Source of the DNA: Sanderia malayensis
Lineage: Eukaryota > Cnidaria > Scyphozoa > Semaeostomeae > Pelagiidae
Reading direction: 5' to 3'
DNA: 64,000 nt
NCBI GenBank assembly: GCA_013076295.1
Contig: RQOL01000618.1
Span: 4,738,703 to 4,802,702 of the forward strand
This document shows positions 31,696 to 42,297 of this stretch, in pieces; within the stretch, counting starts at the first letter, position 1; every line of letters starts with the position of its first letter. The translations under genes were made by a program, and so were the position numbers. Below the pieces are notes generated by a model that ran no database searches, was not told the DNA's origin, and was given only the letters and a program-made list of their open reading frames with translations.

Positions 31696-32640
31696 TTTAA
31701 TCTGTTTATTTTCACATTCAATCGTTACAACTGCAGAGAAGTCATTGAATATATTCGCTGGTCCATATAGTCATTGGGTCTTCGGGCCTTGTTTGTCCCA
31801 TGAGTCGTGGCCGCGGTTGCCACACGCATGACAAAAGCGTGTTGAGCATTCTCGCACAAAGTGTTCTGGACTTTGGCATGCACGGCATTTTCTGGTTTGT
31901 TGACGAGGATTGAAGTTATTCCTGCGTGGCGGCCTTTTCCCCAAGCCCCTTTGATCTCTGAATGACCGTTTCTGGACGAAATTTGCACTACCAGATTCAG
32001 TATTGACCCCCTGAGCAGCGAGAGAGACGTCTTTCAATTGTTGCAAAACTGTCTCTGTCACGCTGTCTACGATCGTCGTCTGGCTTTCTGCACCTTGAAT
32101 TGCGCAACATTTGCGTGCTGATTTGCTGGAAAACGAGTCAATGATTGCAACTTCTAGCCGTGTTGTTTCCTTTGCGATTGCTAAGATATCTGCTGACTCA
32201 AAACTAGCGAGATATTTCAATGCGATTTGCATTTTTGGGCGAGTGCACTTGACGAAGTGGTCCTTTGCGATAATTTTTACGACATCATCTGCGAAAGAAG
32301 GATAGACCAATTTGGTCAACTGCATGACTTTGAAGGCGTATGTCTGGGCTGATTCGTCGGGTTGTCCTTTTTGCTGGTTTAGCTTGGCAATCGCGACATC
32401 GCGGTTCTGATTTCCGCTCTCAAACTCGTTCAAAAGTTCTGCGACAATTTTGGTCACATCCCCTTGGTCTTCGACGTCTAGCCTCATGTACACATCAAAG
32501 GCTCAGCCTTCCAACCTGCATGCCAGACTTTGCGCTGCCTTTTCGTTCCTGTACCCTTTTAATGTCGAGTTCAATTTAACCCTTTCAAGGAACGTTTTAA
32601 TTTCACCCGACCCATCAAAATTCGTTATCCTGGATTCCAT
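31696..32640 (-). pseudogene. gypsy gag, one nonsense codon
   Basis: The start ATG (32640-32638) lies inside the primer-binding site, 14 nt from the LTR, and opens MESRITNFDGSGEIKTFLER. A TGA at 32505-32503 interrupts it, after which the same frame continues (AFDVYMRLDVEDQGD) to about 31771. Two zinc knuckles are present: CRACQSPEHFVREC and CHACGNRGHDSW (last Cys of the second lost). Downstream it runs into protease and is cut by the BEL insertion at 31691. Confidence 0.85.
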
Positions 32641-32653
32641 TCTGTTGTAGTAA
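32638..32653 (-). other. gypsy primer-binding site, self-complementary to the LTR
   Basis: Minus-strand TACTACAACAGAATG directly follows the 5' LTR. The same 15-mer occurs on the plus strand inside the LTR at 32704-32718. The transcript therefore carries CATTCTGTTGTAGTA, complementary to this site. This is the arrangement of self-primed Tf1/sushi-type elements. The gag ATG is part of the site. Confidence 0.75.
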
Positions 32654-32802
32654 TGTGATGGAGTTACTTTATCAAAATAGAATTAATGTTTCAACAATAC
32701 GAGTACTACAACAGAATGAAGAGAGAAGGCGAGCCCTAACCTAATATACGAAAACAGTAAATGCGGGGGTGACAGTACAAAGACGGGTATAACTTGTCTT
32801 AC
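32654..32802 (-). repeat. gypsy 5' LTR
   Basis: 149 bp copy of 24507-24654. It carries the promoter and the self-primer sequence. Confidence 0.88.
32718..32748 (-). promoter_or_regulatory. gypsy LTR TATA box and predicted start site
   Basis: Minus-strand TATATTA (32748-32742) lies 30 nt before C at 32718. Starting transcription there puts CATTCTGTTGTAGTA at the very 5' end of the RNA, as self-priming requires. The same spacing holds in the other LTR (24571 to about 24601). Confidence 0.6.
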
Positions 32803-32943
32803 GATGTTATAAAACGTTTTTCCATGACTTCCGACAGCCGTGAGTTGAAAATAGGAGTTGAACTTTCAGAGAAATCCCAGGAATAGGTACCCAAAACGTC
32901 CCGACTAGCCTGATTCAAGGATTGCCTTCATTGTCTGCTAGAA

Positions 32944-33724
32944 ATGATGATTGAGCTTGAAAGTGCTAATGGGTGGCTTTCATCACTTGAGGGTTCGGTT
33001 CAACGGTTGATTCATAAAAGACATGCAGTCAAGAGATACGAGCAATGGTGCATCAACTCAGCAATAATTGGATCTAGTTTTACTGATAAATCAATAGAAG
33101 GTGGCCATCATTATCGTTGCATACACATGCACAAGGAATATTTTGATGCACTCTTACAACGTTTCGTTTAGTTGAAGAATCTACACACGATCTTGCAACT
33201 TTAGATAAAGGTTTGCCGAATGGTCTAGTTTCACTGAGAAAAAACCTTCGCTGAACATATTTGAACAAGTGATTGTCCTGCAGCCATTCAAAGATCTGAC
33301 AGCTTTGCTGTTGGAAGAGACTGGTGGTACTGAAAAAGGACACTACAGTCTGGTATTTGAAAGATGTATCATCTTTGTTGAGCATGACGGCTGCAGTCCG
33401 TAAAAGCAACAAAGAGCTTCATTTACAAGCTGGAAGAAACATGATTCCGTCAACGTTTGCCTTCAACCACGTCAACTATGCACGCTACTGTACATATCAA
33501 CATGTTCTTCTGCGATCATGGCAACATGAAAATTCTACAACATTTCAAGATTTAAAAAGCTCGGATTTGGCGGGAACATAACAGGAAGCAAATTCTCTAC
33601 AATCCATGGTGATTTAATCTCTGAGTTATTCAGTCGTGAAGCAAAACAGAAAAGCACCACAAAAAAAGCTAAAACTACAGATAAAAATTGCACTGTCAGA
33701 GAAACGAACTATTTATTACAACGT
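32944..33724 (+). pseudogene. C-terminal part of an unknown, transposon-like protein family
   Basis: Three frames carry connected pieces: IGSSFTDKSIEGGHHYRCIH; then, shifted, THDLATLDKGLPNGLVSLRK; then STFAFNHVNYARYCTYQHVL and FSTIHGDLISELFSREAK, ending in a basic tail. I recognise this order from large uncharacterised proteins common in cnidarian genomes, but I cannot name a function. Several frameshifts make it a relic. A possible N-terminal portion of the same family lies at 34398-35800 on the same strand but in reversed order, so they may be two copies. Confidence 0.45.
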
Positions 33725-34397
33725 TGAGTTGAGCAAAAGCAATTCATCTACTGAATTTTAGTCACACGCGTGCAATTGATTAGGAGCATTGTATTTTCAA
33801 GGTGCTAATGAATGTTAGAGCCATATCTGCTTAATCATGCTGGTTTATCAGAGATTTTCCAGGGAAAGTGCAGCTCTGGGGCTGCACAATGGAACCTTTG
33901 ACGATATTCTGTGATGGTGGTAGAGCTACCATTACGTAATTGAGCTCAAAAAGACTCGTTCGAATATGTGACAATCAAATATAAATATATGTAACTAAGA
34001 ATATGAGAATAAGAATGAATGAATTACAATTGACAAAGCTACCTATACTATAAAATTAATGTTGACATTGATTGAAATGAAACACGTGTTTACAATAACT
34101 ACTTCAATACGAGGGTACACGATAATGAGAATGTAACCCTGTTACAGCCTACCCTTTCTACCGAAAAAATGAAGAAGTTATTTTTTTGTTAAAGACACGA
34201 TACATGATAATATTGTTAAAATAGGATATAAAGATTTTAAATTTTCTATTTAGACAGGGAATATGCTCTGACAATCTAACAAACTAGCTATTGTTTTTTT
34301 TCTTGTTTGTTTCTCATAAATATAGCTACGACCTTTAATTTTAGACATGGAGTCTTTTCCAAAAACCCCCCAAAATCACGTGATCGATGACGCGTGA
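33725..34397. other. no feature recognised
   Basis: AT-rich; no coding region supported. Confidence 0.3.
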
Positions 34398-35800
34398 TTG
34401 TTAACCTTGAAAGAACAAGCAGCCCAGTGGTCTGCGTTGAACTTGCCATGTGAGGAAAAACATTATCCTTTTACGAAAGTAAGCAATAAGATCAAAGATA
34501 CAGAGAATGCATTCGGAAAAGCCCATGTTAGCTGCAGAACATCATTCAGAACAAAAATTGAATGGGCAACTTCAAAATATAGAGTCCAACAAGAAGGTGA
34601 CGGCACTGAATCCAATCAGGGCGAAAAGATATTTCAAGATAATCAAAGTGTATCCAGGAGATCCGTGAGCAGATACTTGACTGAGAAGAAGCTCTGTTTC
34701 GTATGCAATAGTAAGGGCATTTGCGATAAGAATTCATATAGACAAGGTGGTCTCGGAAGGTGCACGGAGGAAAAAGCAGCGAAGAGGTTATTGAATCGCA
34801 AAGAAGAGTATTTAAAAGGCAAGGATGGCAAACACTTTGCAGCTGCTAACAGGCTGCAAATGATAATAAGCGGAGAATGTCATAACATTTTTGCTGCGGA
34901 TGTCTACTATCATAATTCATGCTACTTAAAATTTGCAGTTAACCCAATAATACAACAAGTCGAAAATGAGCGCATTCAAGAAAATACTAGATATTTCGAG
35001 AAAAAAATGGATATCTTCTGACTGACCTTCTGGAAGACCTGAAAAACATGAGCGAAGAGAATGGAACAGATAGTGTGGTGTCGCATAAAAGTACACTAAA
35101 AAAAAAACTGGCTAAAGAAATCCTAGAAGAACTCGGCTTCTACCACATAGGACCCTATGTTGTAGTACATTCCAGCGACATGAACCCCTGTGATTACACA
35201 GTTTCCACACTCAAGGATCATGGTCTTCGCGGTAACGACCTTATTCGAGCTTTTCCACGAATGATGAAAGGAAAAATTGAAAAAGGAAGGCAGAAGTAAT
35301 GCAATGGCCCTGTACACCCGAAGAACTAGTCGATAGACTTGATAGAGGACCACTGAAAGAGCTCTATAATGTGTTCTATGCTACCATTGATGACAACTTT
35401 AGAGTCAATGAATACTGATATGTAAAAAGCGTTCCAACCAGGTAGCAATAAAAGTTTGGTCTTTGGCGTCTGACGGGAAGCTCTGGTTGTCCCCGAAAAT
35501 AAGTCAGGGCTGACATTCCATAAGTCAGGGCTGACACTCCATTGACTGGTAGGAAAGATGTCGCAATAATGATGAATAAGCTTGGGAACTGCATTTCATA
35601 CAACGACATAAGAGCTCAGAACCAAGCCTGGGCGAATATGGTATCTTTTAGTGTCACTGTTTCTAAGCAGCTTGCTAAAGAAAACGCAACGCACGCTACT
35701 ATTGATAACAATGATGGCAGAGAGGACATGTACACTGGATCTGGGACAACACATGATACAAACTCTACCCTGTTTCAACCCTTGATCCCAGGTAAGAAGA
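34398..35800 (+). pseudogene. N-terminal zinc-binding part of the same unknown family, frameshifted
   Basis: A 207-codon frame carries KLCFVCNSKGICDKN, a later CTEEKAAKRLL, and DVYYHNSCYLKF. This makes a Cys/His zinc-binding module of the pattern CX2C ... HX3C. A shift near 35021 leads to LTDLLEDLKN and YVVVHSSDMNPCDYTVSTL (35048-35299). After more damage comes SKQLAKENATHATIDNNDGR and TGSGTTHDTNSTLFQP (35560-35790). The same blocks occur in uncharacterised cnidarian proteins that I know from memory. Mobile origin is likely but unproven. A 20-bp tandem (AAGTCAGGGCTGACA) sits at 35498-35540. Confidence 0.45.
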
Positions 35801-36169
35801 CTGAAAATTTCTTATGTTTTTCAACAGGTTTTTCTTTTTCAGAAAAAAATTATTTATTAGAGATCAAGATCACTATCATGAAATTTGACGTGAATGTGAC
35901 AAGTTTAAGTTGCTTTACTTTCAACTTGAATTAGGCCAACTTTTTCGAAAAATACCACAAGGTTATGACGTCACAATGACGTCACACTAGCAAGGCTTCC
36001 GGATGTGAAAAGAAATCCAAATTGTTTGCGTTCAGCACATCAAATGAATATATATAACAATAAATATAATTCATAGATATTTTAAAATGTGCAAAAATAA
36101 AATAGTTTGCAAATTGGAAACATAGCGAAACATAATAACTATTAAGGCTTTTCTATTACTATTAACTAT
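35801..36169. other. no feature recognised
   Basis: AT-rich spacer, with TATTACTATTAACTATTAAC runs leading into the satellite. Confidence 0.3.
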
Positions 36170-37203
36170 TAACTATTAAATCCACGTAAGTACAGCTAAA
36201 GGTAAGGAAAATTCATCTTTGCTTACTTCTTTTCAGTGATATTAACATTCATTTCTACAATTTACACATGAATCTAGGTTATTATATCTAAAACTTAAAG
36301 AAATCCACAGTTATTCACTTGTTACACTCAGTGATATTAACATTCATTCCCACAATTTACACAAGAATCCACGTAAATACAGCCGAAACTAATGAAAATA
36401 CACCCATATTTATTGTTTCTCAGTGATATTTACATTCATTCCCACAATTTTGACATTAATTCACGCCTTTGCAGCTAAAAGTAAGTAAAATTCACGTATA
36501 TTTACTGGTTTTCAGGAATATTAACTATCATTGTCACAATTTACACATGAATCCACAAAAATACAGCTGAAATTAACTAAAATATACCATTATTTACTGG
36601 CTTCCGGTGATATTTACACTGACTCCCACAAATTACACATGAATCCACGTAAATACTGCAAAACCAATCGAAATACACCTTTAGTTACTTTTTTCAGTGT
36701 TATTGAAATTCATTCCGGCAATTTACAGGTGAATCCACGTAAATACAACTAAAACTGATGAAAATATAACATTCATCACCACAATTTAGACTAATTCAAA
36801 TTAACATTCATTCCCACAATATACACTAATGAAAATTAACATTCATTCCAAAATTTACACACGAATCCACGTTAATACATCTAAAACGCAGTGAAAACAC
36901 TTTTAGTTACTTTTCTCAGTGAAATTAACATTCATTCCCACAATTTACAAATGATTCCACGCGAATACATCAAAAACTTAGTGAAAAATTTGTTTACTTG
37001 TTTTCAGTGATATTAACATTCATTCTCAAAATTTAAACACAAGTCCACGTAAAGGCAGCTAAAACTAATGAACATATTAAATTCATTCCCACAATTCACA
37101 CTAAAGAAAACTAACATTGCCTCTCGCAATTTACACTAATGAAAATTAACACTCATTCCCACAATTTACAGAAATCAGCATTAACATTCATTTCCACAAC
37201 TTT
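36170..37203. repeat. AT-rich modular satellite, block 1
   Basis: Modules each start with (A)ACATTCATTCCCACAATTTA. The repeating text runs through CATGAATCCACGTAAATACA, (G/T)CTAAAACTTAGTGAAA, and TTCACTTGTTTTCAGTGATA. This block is the most diverged of the three and ends at the BEL/Pao insertion. Confidence 0.85.
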
Positions 37204-37300
37204 GTAGTCGAAGAAGGACAACTGTAATTTTGTTCTGGTTCGTTCGTATTACATCATTTGAAGTCAAGAAGTTCAAACTAAATAATTTAACATAAAATTC

Positions 37301-37651
37301 GTCACAAATCTAGTTTGGACTACGTATTTGATAAGTATTGCAAAAATATTTAATTGAAACTGGAGAAAACTGTCGATAGAGCATATTCCTGAAGTAATGC
37401 CACACCTACGAAAACAAAATGGCTGCCATTGAACTGAGTTATGACTAACAGGGTAACAATAGAGAAATTGAATTGAACTATGACTAACAGGGTAACGCCC
37501 TTACATTCCCCTCACGAATAAGAGTAACAAAAAGCGTTCATTAAGTGTTCATTGAAATATATTTAGGTCAAGTTCTTTGAGACATTTTGAAACAGTTATC
37601 CAGTTCTATCAGATATTTGGAAAACTGATATCTTGAGTTGATTTGCTTGAT
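37301..37651 (-). other. BEL 3' non-coding remainder
   Basis: Where integrase should lie there are only 350 bp without coding. They include two copies of GACTAACAGGGTAAC near 37444-37495. Confidence 0.5.
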
Positions 37652-39265
37652 CTATTCTTCATTGATGTAAGATACAAAGTAGGTTGCTTTTTGTTGTTGT
37701 GGCTTCAATTCCTTCTGAACCTCAATCAGTTGGTTATTTGTCAAGTTAATTTCCTCAATCGTCTTTGATGGAAAAGAACTTCTGGATTGTCTCATCCAGG
37801 GATGACCACTTGTCCAAAAAGATGATTGATTTACATCATTGATTGACTTGCATCTTCTAGTCCCAATACCAGCTACCATGTCATTTGATTGGATGTAGAC
37901 CCACTGTGATGACGATGTGAGCCTCTTGATTTCGTTGACTCTGTTTCGCACCCATTGTTTGAGTTGAATTGTTGGTTTGCTTATCCAATATAATGCGATC
38001 TGAGAATCTGTAAACTTGATGGATGTAGCATGCTGAAATGATTTCCTGACAACTTCTCCTGAGTGAATGTTCACCAGGGCTGCATACAATTCGGCACGTG
38101 GTTGGGTTATTTCTTCAGGAACAAAACGATTTCTGGGAAATACCAATTGACACGAGTATTCTCCACTTTTGAGCGCAAATCTTGCATAAGTGGCGGCACA
38201 GATAAGATCTTCAATGGCGTCTCCAAAATCTAGAGTGTTGATTTCCAAGTTGATTGCCTCAGGTGGGACGACAGCACGCTGGAATTTGATGGTCTTTATT
38301 TCCTGGAGCATCTCAAAGTGTGATAGCCATATGTTCCTCAGACTATCAGGTAAAACATCATCCAAATTCATACGTCTTTGGACGAGTTGATGCAGATCCA
38401 CTTTCAGTGTTGCCGTAATTGGGGTGACGAGTCCAGCAATGTCGAAAACTTCTGTTAATTTTGACATACACTGACGATGAGTCAATGCTTTTGGCACTTC
38501 ACAAATTTGTTTGGGCTTCTTCCCACTGTATTTCTCGGCGAAAATGATTTCCGGGTTGTCAATACTGATATGGTCCGATTCCGGGAACCATTTCATCCCA
38601 GCGACGGAAACTGTCTCTCCATCATTTCACAATGATTCGTGGGGCATTTGCTGGGAGAAGGTGAATCCTTTCAGGAGGAATCCGCCATGGTTAACAAGGA
38701 CCTCAAGATCATCGGCAAGTGAGAAAGCTTCTTCAAGTGTTTTTTCTCCCGTCACACAATCGTCCACATACACATCTTTGTTGATGATTTGCTTTACCTT
38801 TGGATGCTTTTCTTTAAATATGTTGGCGGTTTGACGCAAAGCTGTCTCTGACTGGTTCCCACTTGATTTAATTCCATAAATAAGAGTCTTTATGACCTTT
38901 TCTTCTGGTGGTTTGCTAGGATCCAGATTGTCTTCGCAAAGATAACGTTGCAGACACCATTGTGACTCATCTAATTGGACAAAGTTATACATTTTTAAGA
39001 CATCTGTGTGAATGCCAATATGATGGCTCCTCCAACGGATGAAATTTCGATTAATTTGTTCATGTTGTTTCGTCCTTCGGCAAGCAGATCGTTGAGGGAG
39101 TAGCCGGTGTCGGCATTAATTGACGCATCAAACACGACATGGTGTGGAGATGGAATTCTCTTTCCAAACTGCTCGCCATGGAATGAAATTCTTTATCTTG
39201 TTGTGTTCCAATTCAGCTTGGAGTGATTAGGAAGGTTTTTGACATACTCCACATATCCAAGGTAT
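37652..39265 (-). pseudogene. BEL/Pao reverse transcriptase and RNase H, frameshifted
   Basis: From about 39265: NADTGYSLNDLLAEGRNN, RWRSHHIGIHTDVLKMY, then an open frame 38992-38627 with KDVYVDDCVTGEKT (intact YVDD). A break near 38627 follows, then 38596-37652 (314 codons). The latter has DIAGLVTPITATLK, FPRNRFVPEEITQPRAELYA and KFTDSQIALYWI, the BEL/Pao RNase H region. The frame ends in the linker to integrase. Confidence 0.88.
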
Positions 39266-39483
39266 TAAAGTTTCTTCTCGGATTTCAGAATATCTTCCTT
39301 GTCCTCAGGGTAGCTGGCAAGACGTTTCAGTTGTTGATTGTACACCTTTAAAGCAATGTGACGATTTGGTGCAAGGTGAGTAGTTGGATTTTGCATCCAA
39401 GAGAGTTGTGACAGATGATCGTTCATTGATGTTGACCTTGACGGAACGGTTGATGGCATCTTGTTCAATCTCTTCTTGCACAC

Positions 39484-40554
39484 TCAATGTCTCATCAGTG
39501 GATTGGAGATCTTTACAGGCTTGGCATCCTTGACAGTTGGCACAAAGAAAGGAGATTTCACTTCGAATATGTTCAGCTGGCTCAAAGAGTTTGACTTTGT
39601 TGATGAATTCTTGATCCTCTCCATTTGACGAAAAGAAGATATTTGCTCGGTGAGAGGGATATCAGGGAATTTGGCATCTGGGTTGACATGGTAACCATAT
39701 GAATATAGTCGGAATTGATGGTTGACGAAGTTTGTGACGTTGATGTGCTGCTGGTTGATTTGTTTGAACACCATGTGTGGACCACCAATTGTACCTCCTG
39801 ATCCATCAGTACTCTTGAAATGGGACTCGAAGATTTTAAGTCCTGACGGTAGTTGGAACATCAATCGTGGATGATAGGGTAGATATTGGATGCCAATCAT
39901 TAAATCCATACCACCACCAACTTGAGCAGGTACAGACGGAAGATTCCTTGGATCACCAGCAATCTGTCTGAAGACATTGTGTATGTGATTGATAACATCT
40001 CCACGGAGCTGGTACATTGGGAAATCGTGTGTTAATTTGTCCAGACAAACTCCAGTCATTATTGCATCTTTCCCATTTGCGAGATGGAGATTAACGATGT
40101 AGATACCATTCTTTGATTCGCTTCTGAGATTGCCGACACCATTGGTTAGTATCGGGCCAGCATATACTGCCAGCAGTTGTTTGACGGCTTCATGTCGACA
40201 GATGAAGTCACTGCATTCTGAATTGTAAAAGATGTTGTATACCTTCTTATCGACAAGGATGTTTTGGAACACGAAGATAGCATCTGTGTTGTTGTCTTCT
40301 GTGTTGGCATGGAACGATAACTTGATTTCCTTTGAGTAGCTTGGAACAGGTTGGCGGACGATACACCTTGATTTGCAATGTTCCAGCGTATCTTGATTTT
40401 TCTTGTTATTCCTGTTTTTTTCGCAAACAAGAATATGCTTCTTCATAGAGAAACATTGATGGTCAACGTTCTGGCATATGAAGTTCCGTTGACAAGGCCC
40501 TCTTGATGTTTCTCTTGATTGGCACGAGCTCCAGGGAACAAGCATTGAAAGCAT
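39484..40554 (-). pseudogene. BEL/Pao A17-type protease region
   Basis: A 356-codon frame with Cys/His zinc-binding residues first (CQNVDHQCFSMKKHILVCEK), then the protease region. BEL/Pao proteases carry a D-S-G-C type site; here it reads YNSECSDF, so the Asp and Gly are lost. LMIGIQYLPYHP (the second conserved 'L-G' motif) remains. It overlaps the preceding zinc-knuckle frame by about 110 bp in another frame, so there is a shift near 40500. Confidence 0.75.
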
Positions 40555-42225
40555 AGGCTTTTGGACTTCAGTGTATTCAGTCTTTCTTCAGGGTTCATGT
40601 CATCGAAGGTCTTGCATGAAAAATATTGAATCAACTTCATACCTCTTGGACTTCTTGTTTGGACATGCTCGTCCTTCCCACAGATGAAGCAGATACTTTG
40701 ATCTTCGGCGAGTATCGGCGAGTTTGATGATGGTGAGTTAAAAGAGGTGTAATAACCAGATCGGCGTTTCATAATTGGATTCGTTGCCTCTTGCTTCTTG
40801 GATTTTGATTGAAGGATGGCTCGTTGCTGTTGCATCTTGATTTCCTTGTCCAGAAAGTAAAGCATCTGTCTCCACTTCCATTTGCCCCCTTTGGTGCATC
40901 ACAGCTAATGGTAAGCCACCTGATCGATCTTTCGTCTCCAAGTAGATTGCAGGCTTGATCGAAGGCGTCGCTGTAGTAGAGTTCATTTTCGATATGATGG
41001 TCTGACGATAGTTGCATCAAGTCTCGCATCAGGTTGGAGGTTTTGCTGATACTGTTGATAATTTTGGTGGGGTCTCTTGATCTAATCATTTCGCAACTGG
41101 TCAGCTCCGAAATTTTGTTGGACAGCAGGGTCTTGGTATCACCGTAGGCTTCCTTGAGGCGGTTCCAAATCTCCTTGATGTCAGACACATTTTTGACGAG
41201 TGTTAGAGCATCCTTCTCCAAGTGGTTGTTGTTGAGCAGATCAGCTTGGAGGTTTGTGGGTACTGAGTGTTTATAATGTTTCATAAAGTCAGTTGTGAAA
41301 TCGTAAATATTGATTGCTGATTCATACCCGCTGAATTGGTCCAGTTTGATTTTGAGTTTGGATTTGTTGAATGATTCCATCTTCTCCATCTCACGCTTCT
41401 TGAACTCCTTCACGATCATTGCACAATATACTTCCCATAACTTCACAACAGCTTCATACTTTGCTTTGGACTGTTCAAATTCTGATGGTGCCAATTCTAT
41501 GCATTCTTTGAACTTTGCTGACAAGGATGCAACGTTTTTAAGTGTTTGTTAAGATCTTGCTTACGTGATCTCAGTTCTTCATGTGATAAATGGCTAACTT
41601 CACATATTGCAAGTTCTTTGATTTCGGTTGCATGACGTTCCATTTCATACTTCACAAATGTTGCCTTGTGAGTGTTGATTGTTTCTGATTTGGTGCGTAC
41701 CTTCCGAATAAGCTTGTTTGTATCTTGGATATAGGTACTGATGAATTTCCTTACTCTCTGGTATTAATGCTCATATTCAGCTTGATATCGCTCATCACCG
41801 AGTTCGGCTTTCAAGATACGGAAACGGATTTTGAATTCAAGGCGCATGGACTCAATCTTCTCGATACATGTAAGCATTAGGTCGTTGGAATCGTTGATAG
41901 TGCACGGGTCGTTGTCTGTGATGAAATCACTGAGGTCTTCAACGATAACAACTGCGTTGATAACTTTGATAGTTAGCACGGGCTTCTCGTCAGGCATTAT
42001 GACAGATACCTTTCGTTCACCAGTAGTACTTAAAAGTTTGTAATCAATTCCCTTGCATACCTTGCGCTTAGGCCTTTGCATGGATAGGAAGTTGGCTGAG
42101 TTGAAAAAGTCGATTATTGATTGATGCACAACAGGTGAAACACTTGATTGATGAGTGATAGGTTGAATGATTGAGCGACAGCATGTGCATCTTGCTGTTT
42201 GAATGTAGTCGAAGAAGGACAACAC
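40443..42225 (-). pseudogene. BEL/Pao gag, several frames
   Basis: Pieces at 42225-41764, 41524-40769 and 40865-40443. The middle piece has KLDQFSGYESAINIYDFTTD and NHLEKDALTLVKNVSDIKEI, the DUF1759 Gag core. The last has CFICGKDEHVQTR and LKSKSLCFQCL, remains of zinc knuckles. The first 8 codons (MLSFFDYI) lie in the terminal repeat. Frames change near 41540 and 40800. Confidence 0.8.
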
Positions 42226-42297
42226 AAATTTTGTTCTGGTTTGTTCGTAACATCATTTGAAGTCAAGAAGTTCAAACTAAATAAATTAATATAAAAC

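Larger units (their letters stand above)
24507..32802 (-). mobile_element. Ty3/gypsy LTR retrotransposon with nested BEL/Pao
   Basis: LTRs at 24507-24654 and 32654-32802 and candidate 5-bp duplication GATGT (24502-24506, 32803-32807). Gene order on the minus strand is gag, protease, RT, RNase H, integrase, as in Ty3/gypsy. A polypurine tract (AGGGGGAGG) adjoins the 3' LTR. A BEL/Pao element (28684-31690) sits in the protease. Stops and frameshifts in every domain, plus YMGD in place of YxDD, make it inactive. Excluding the nested element it is about 5.3 kb. Confidence 0.9.
37204..42297 (-). mobile_element. second BEL/Pao element, inserted in the satellite, integrase missing
   Basis: Direct terminal repeats of about 97 bp (37204-37300 and 42206-42297) share TAGTCGAAGAAGGACAAC, TTTTGTTCTGGTT and TTTGAAGTCAAGAAGTTC. 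ACTTT occurs just outside both (37199-37203, and about 42296-42300), a candidate duplication. Minus-strand coding is gag, protease, RT and RNase H of the BEL/Pao type and stops at 37652 before any integrase. Satellite resumes on both sides. The terminal repeats do not show clear TG...CA or a polypurine tract, so the element edges are approximate. Confidence 0.75.
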
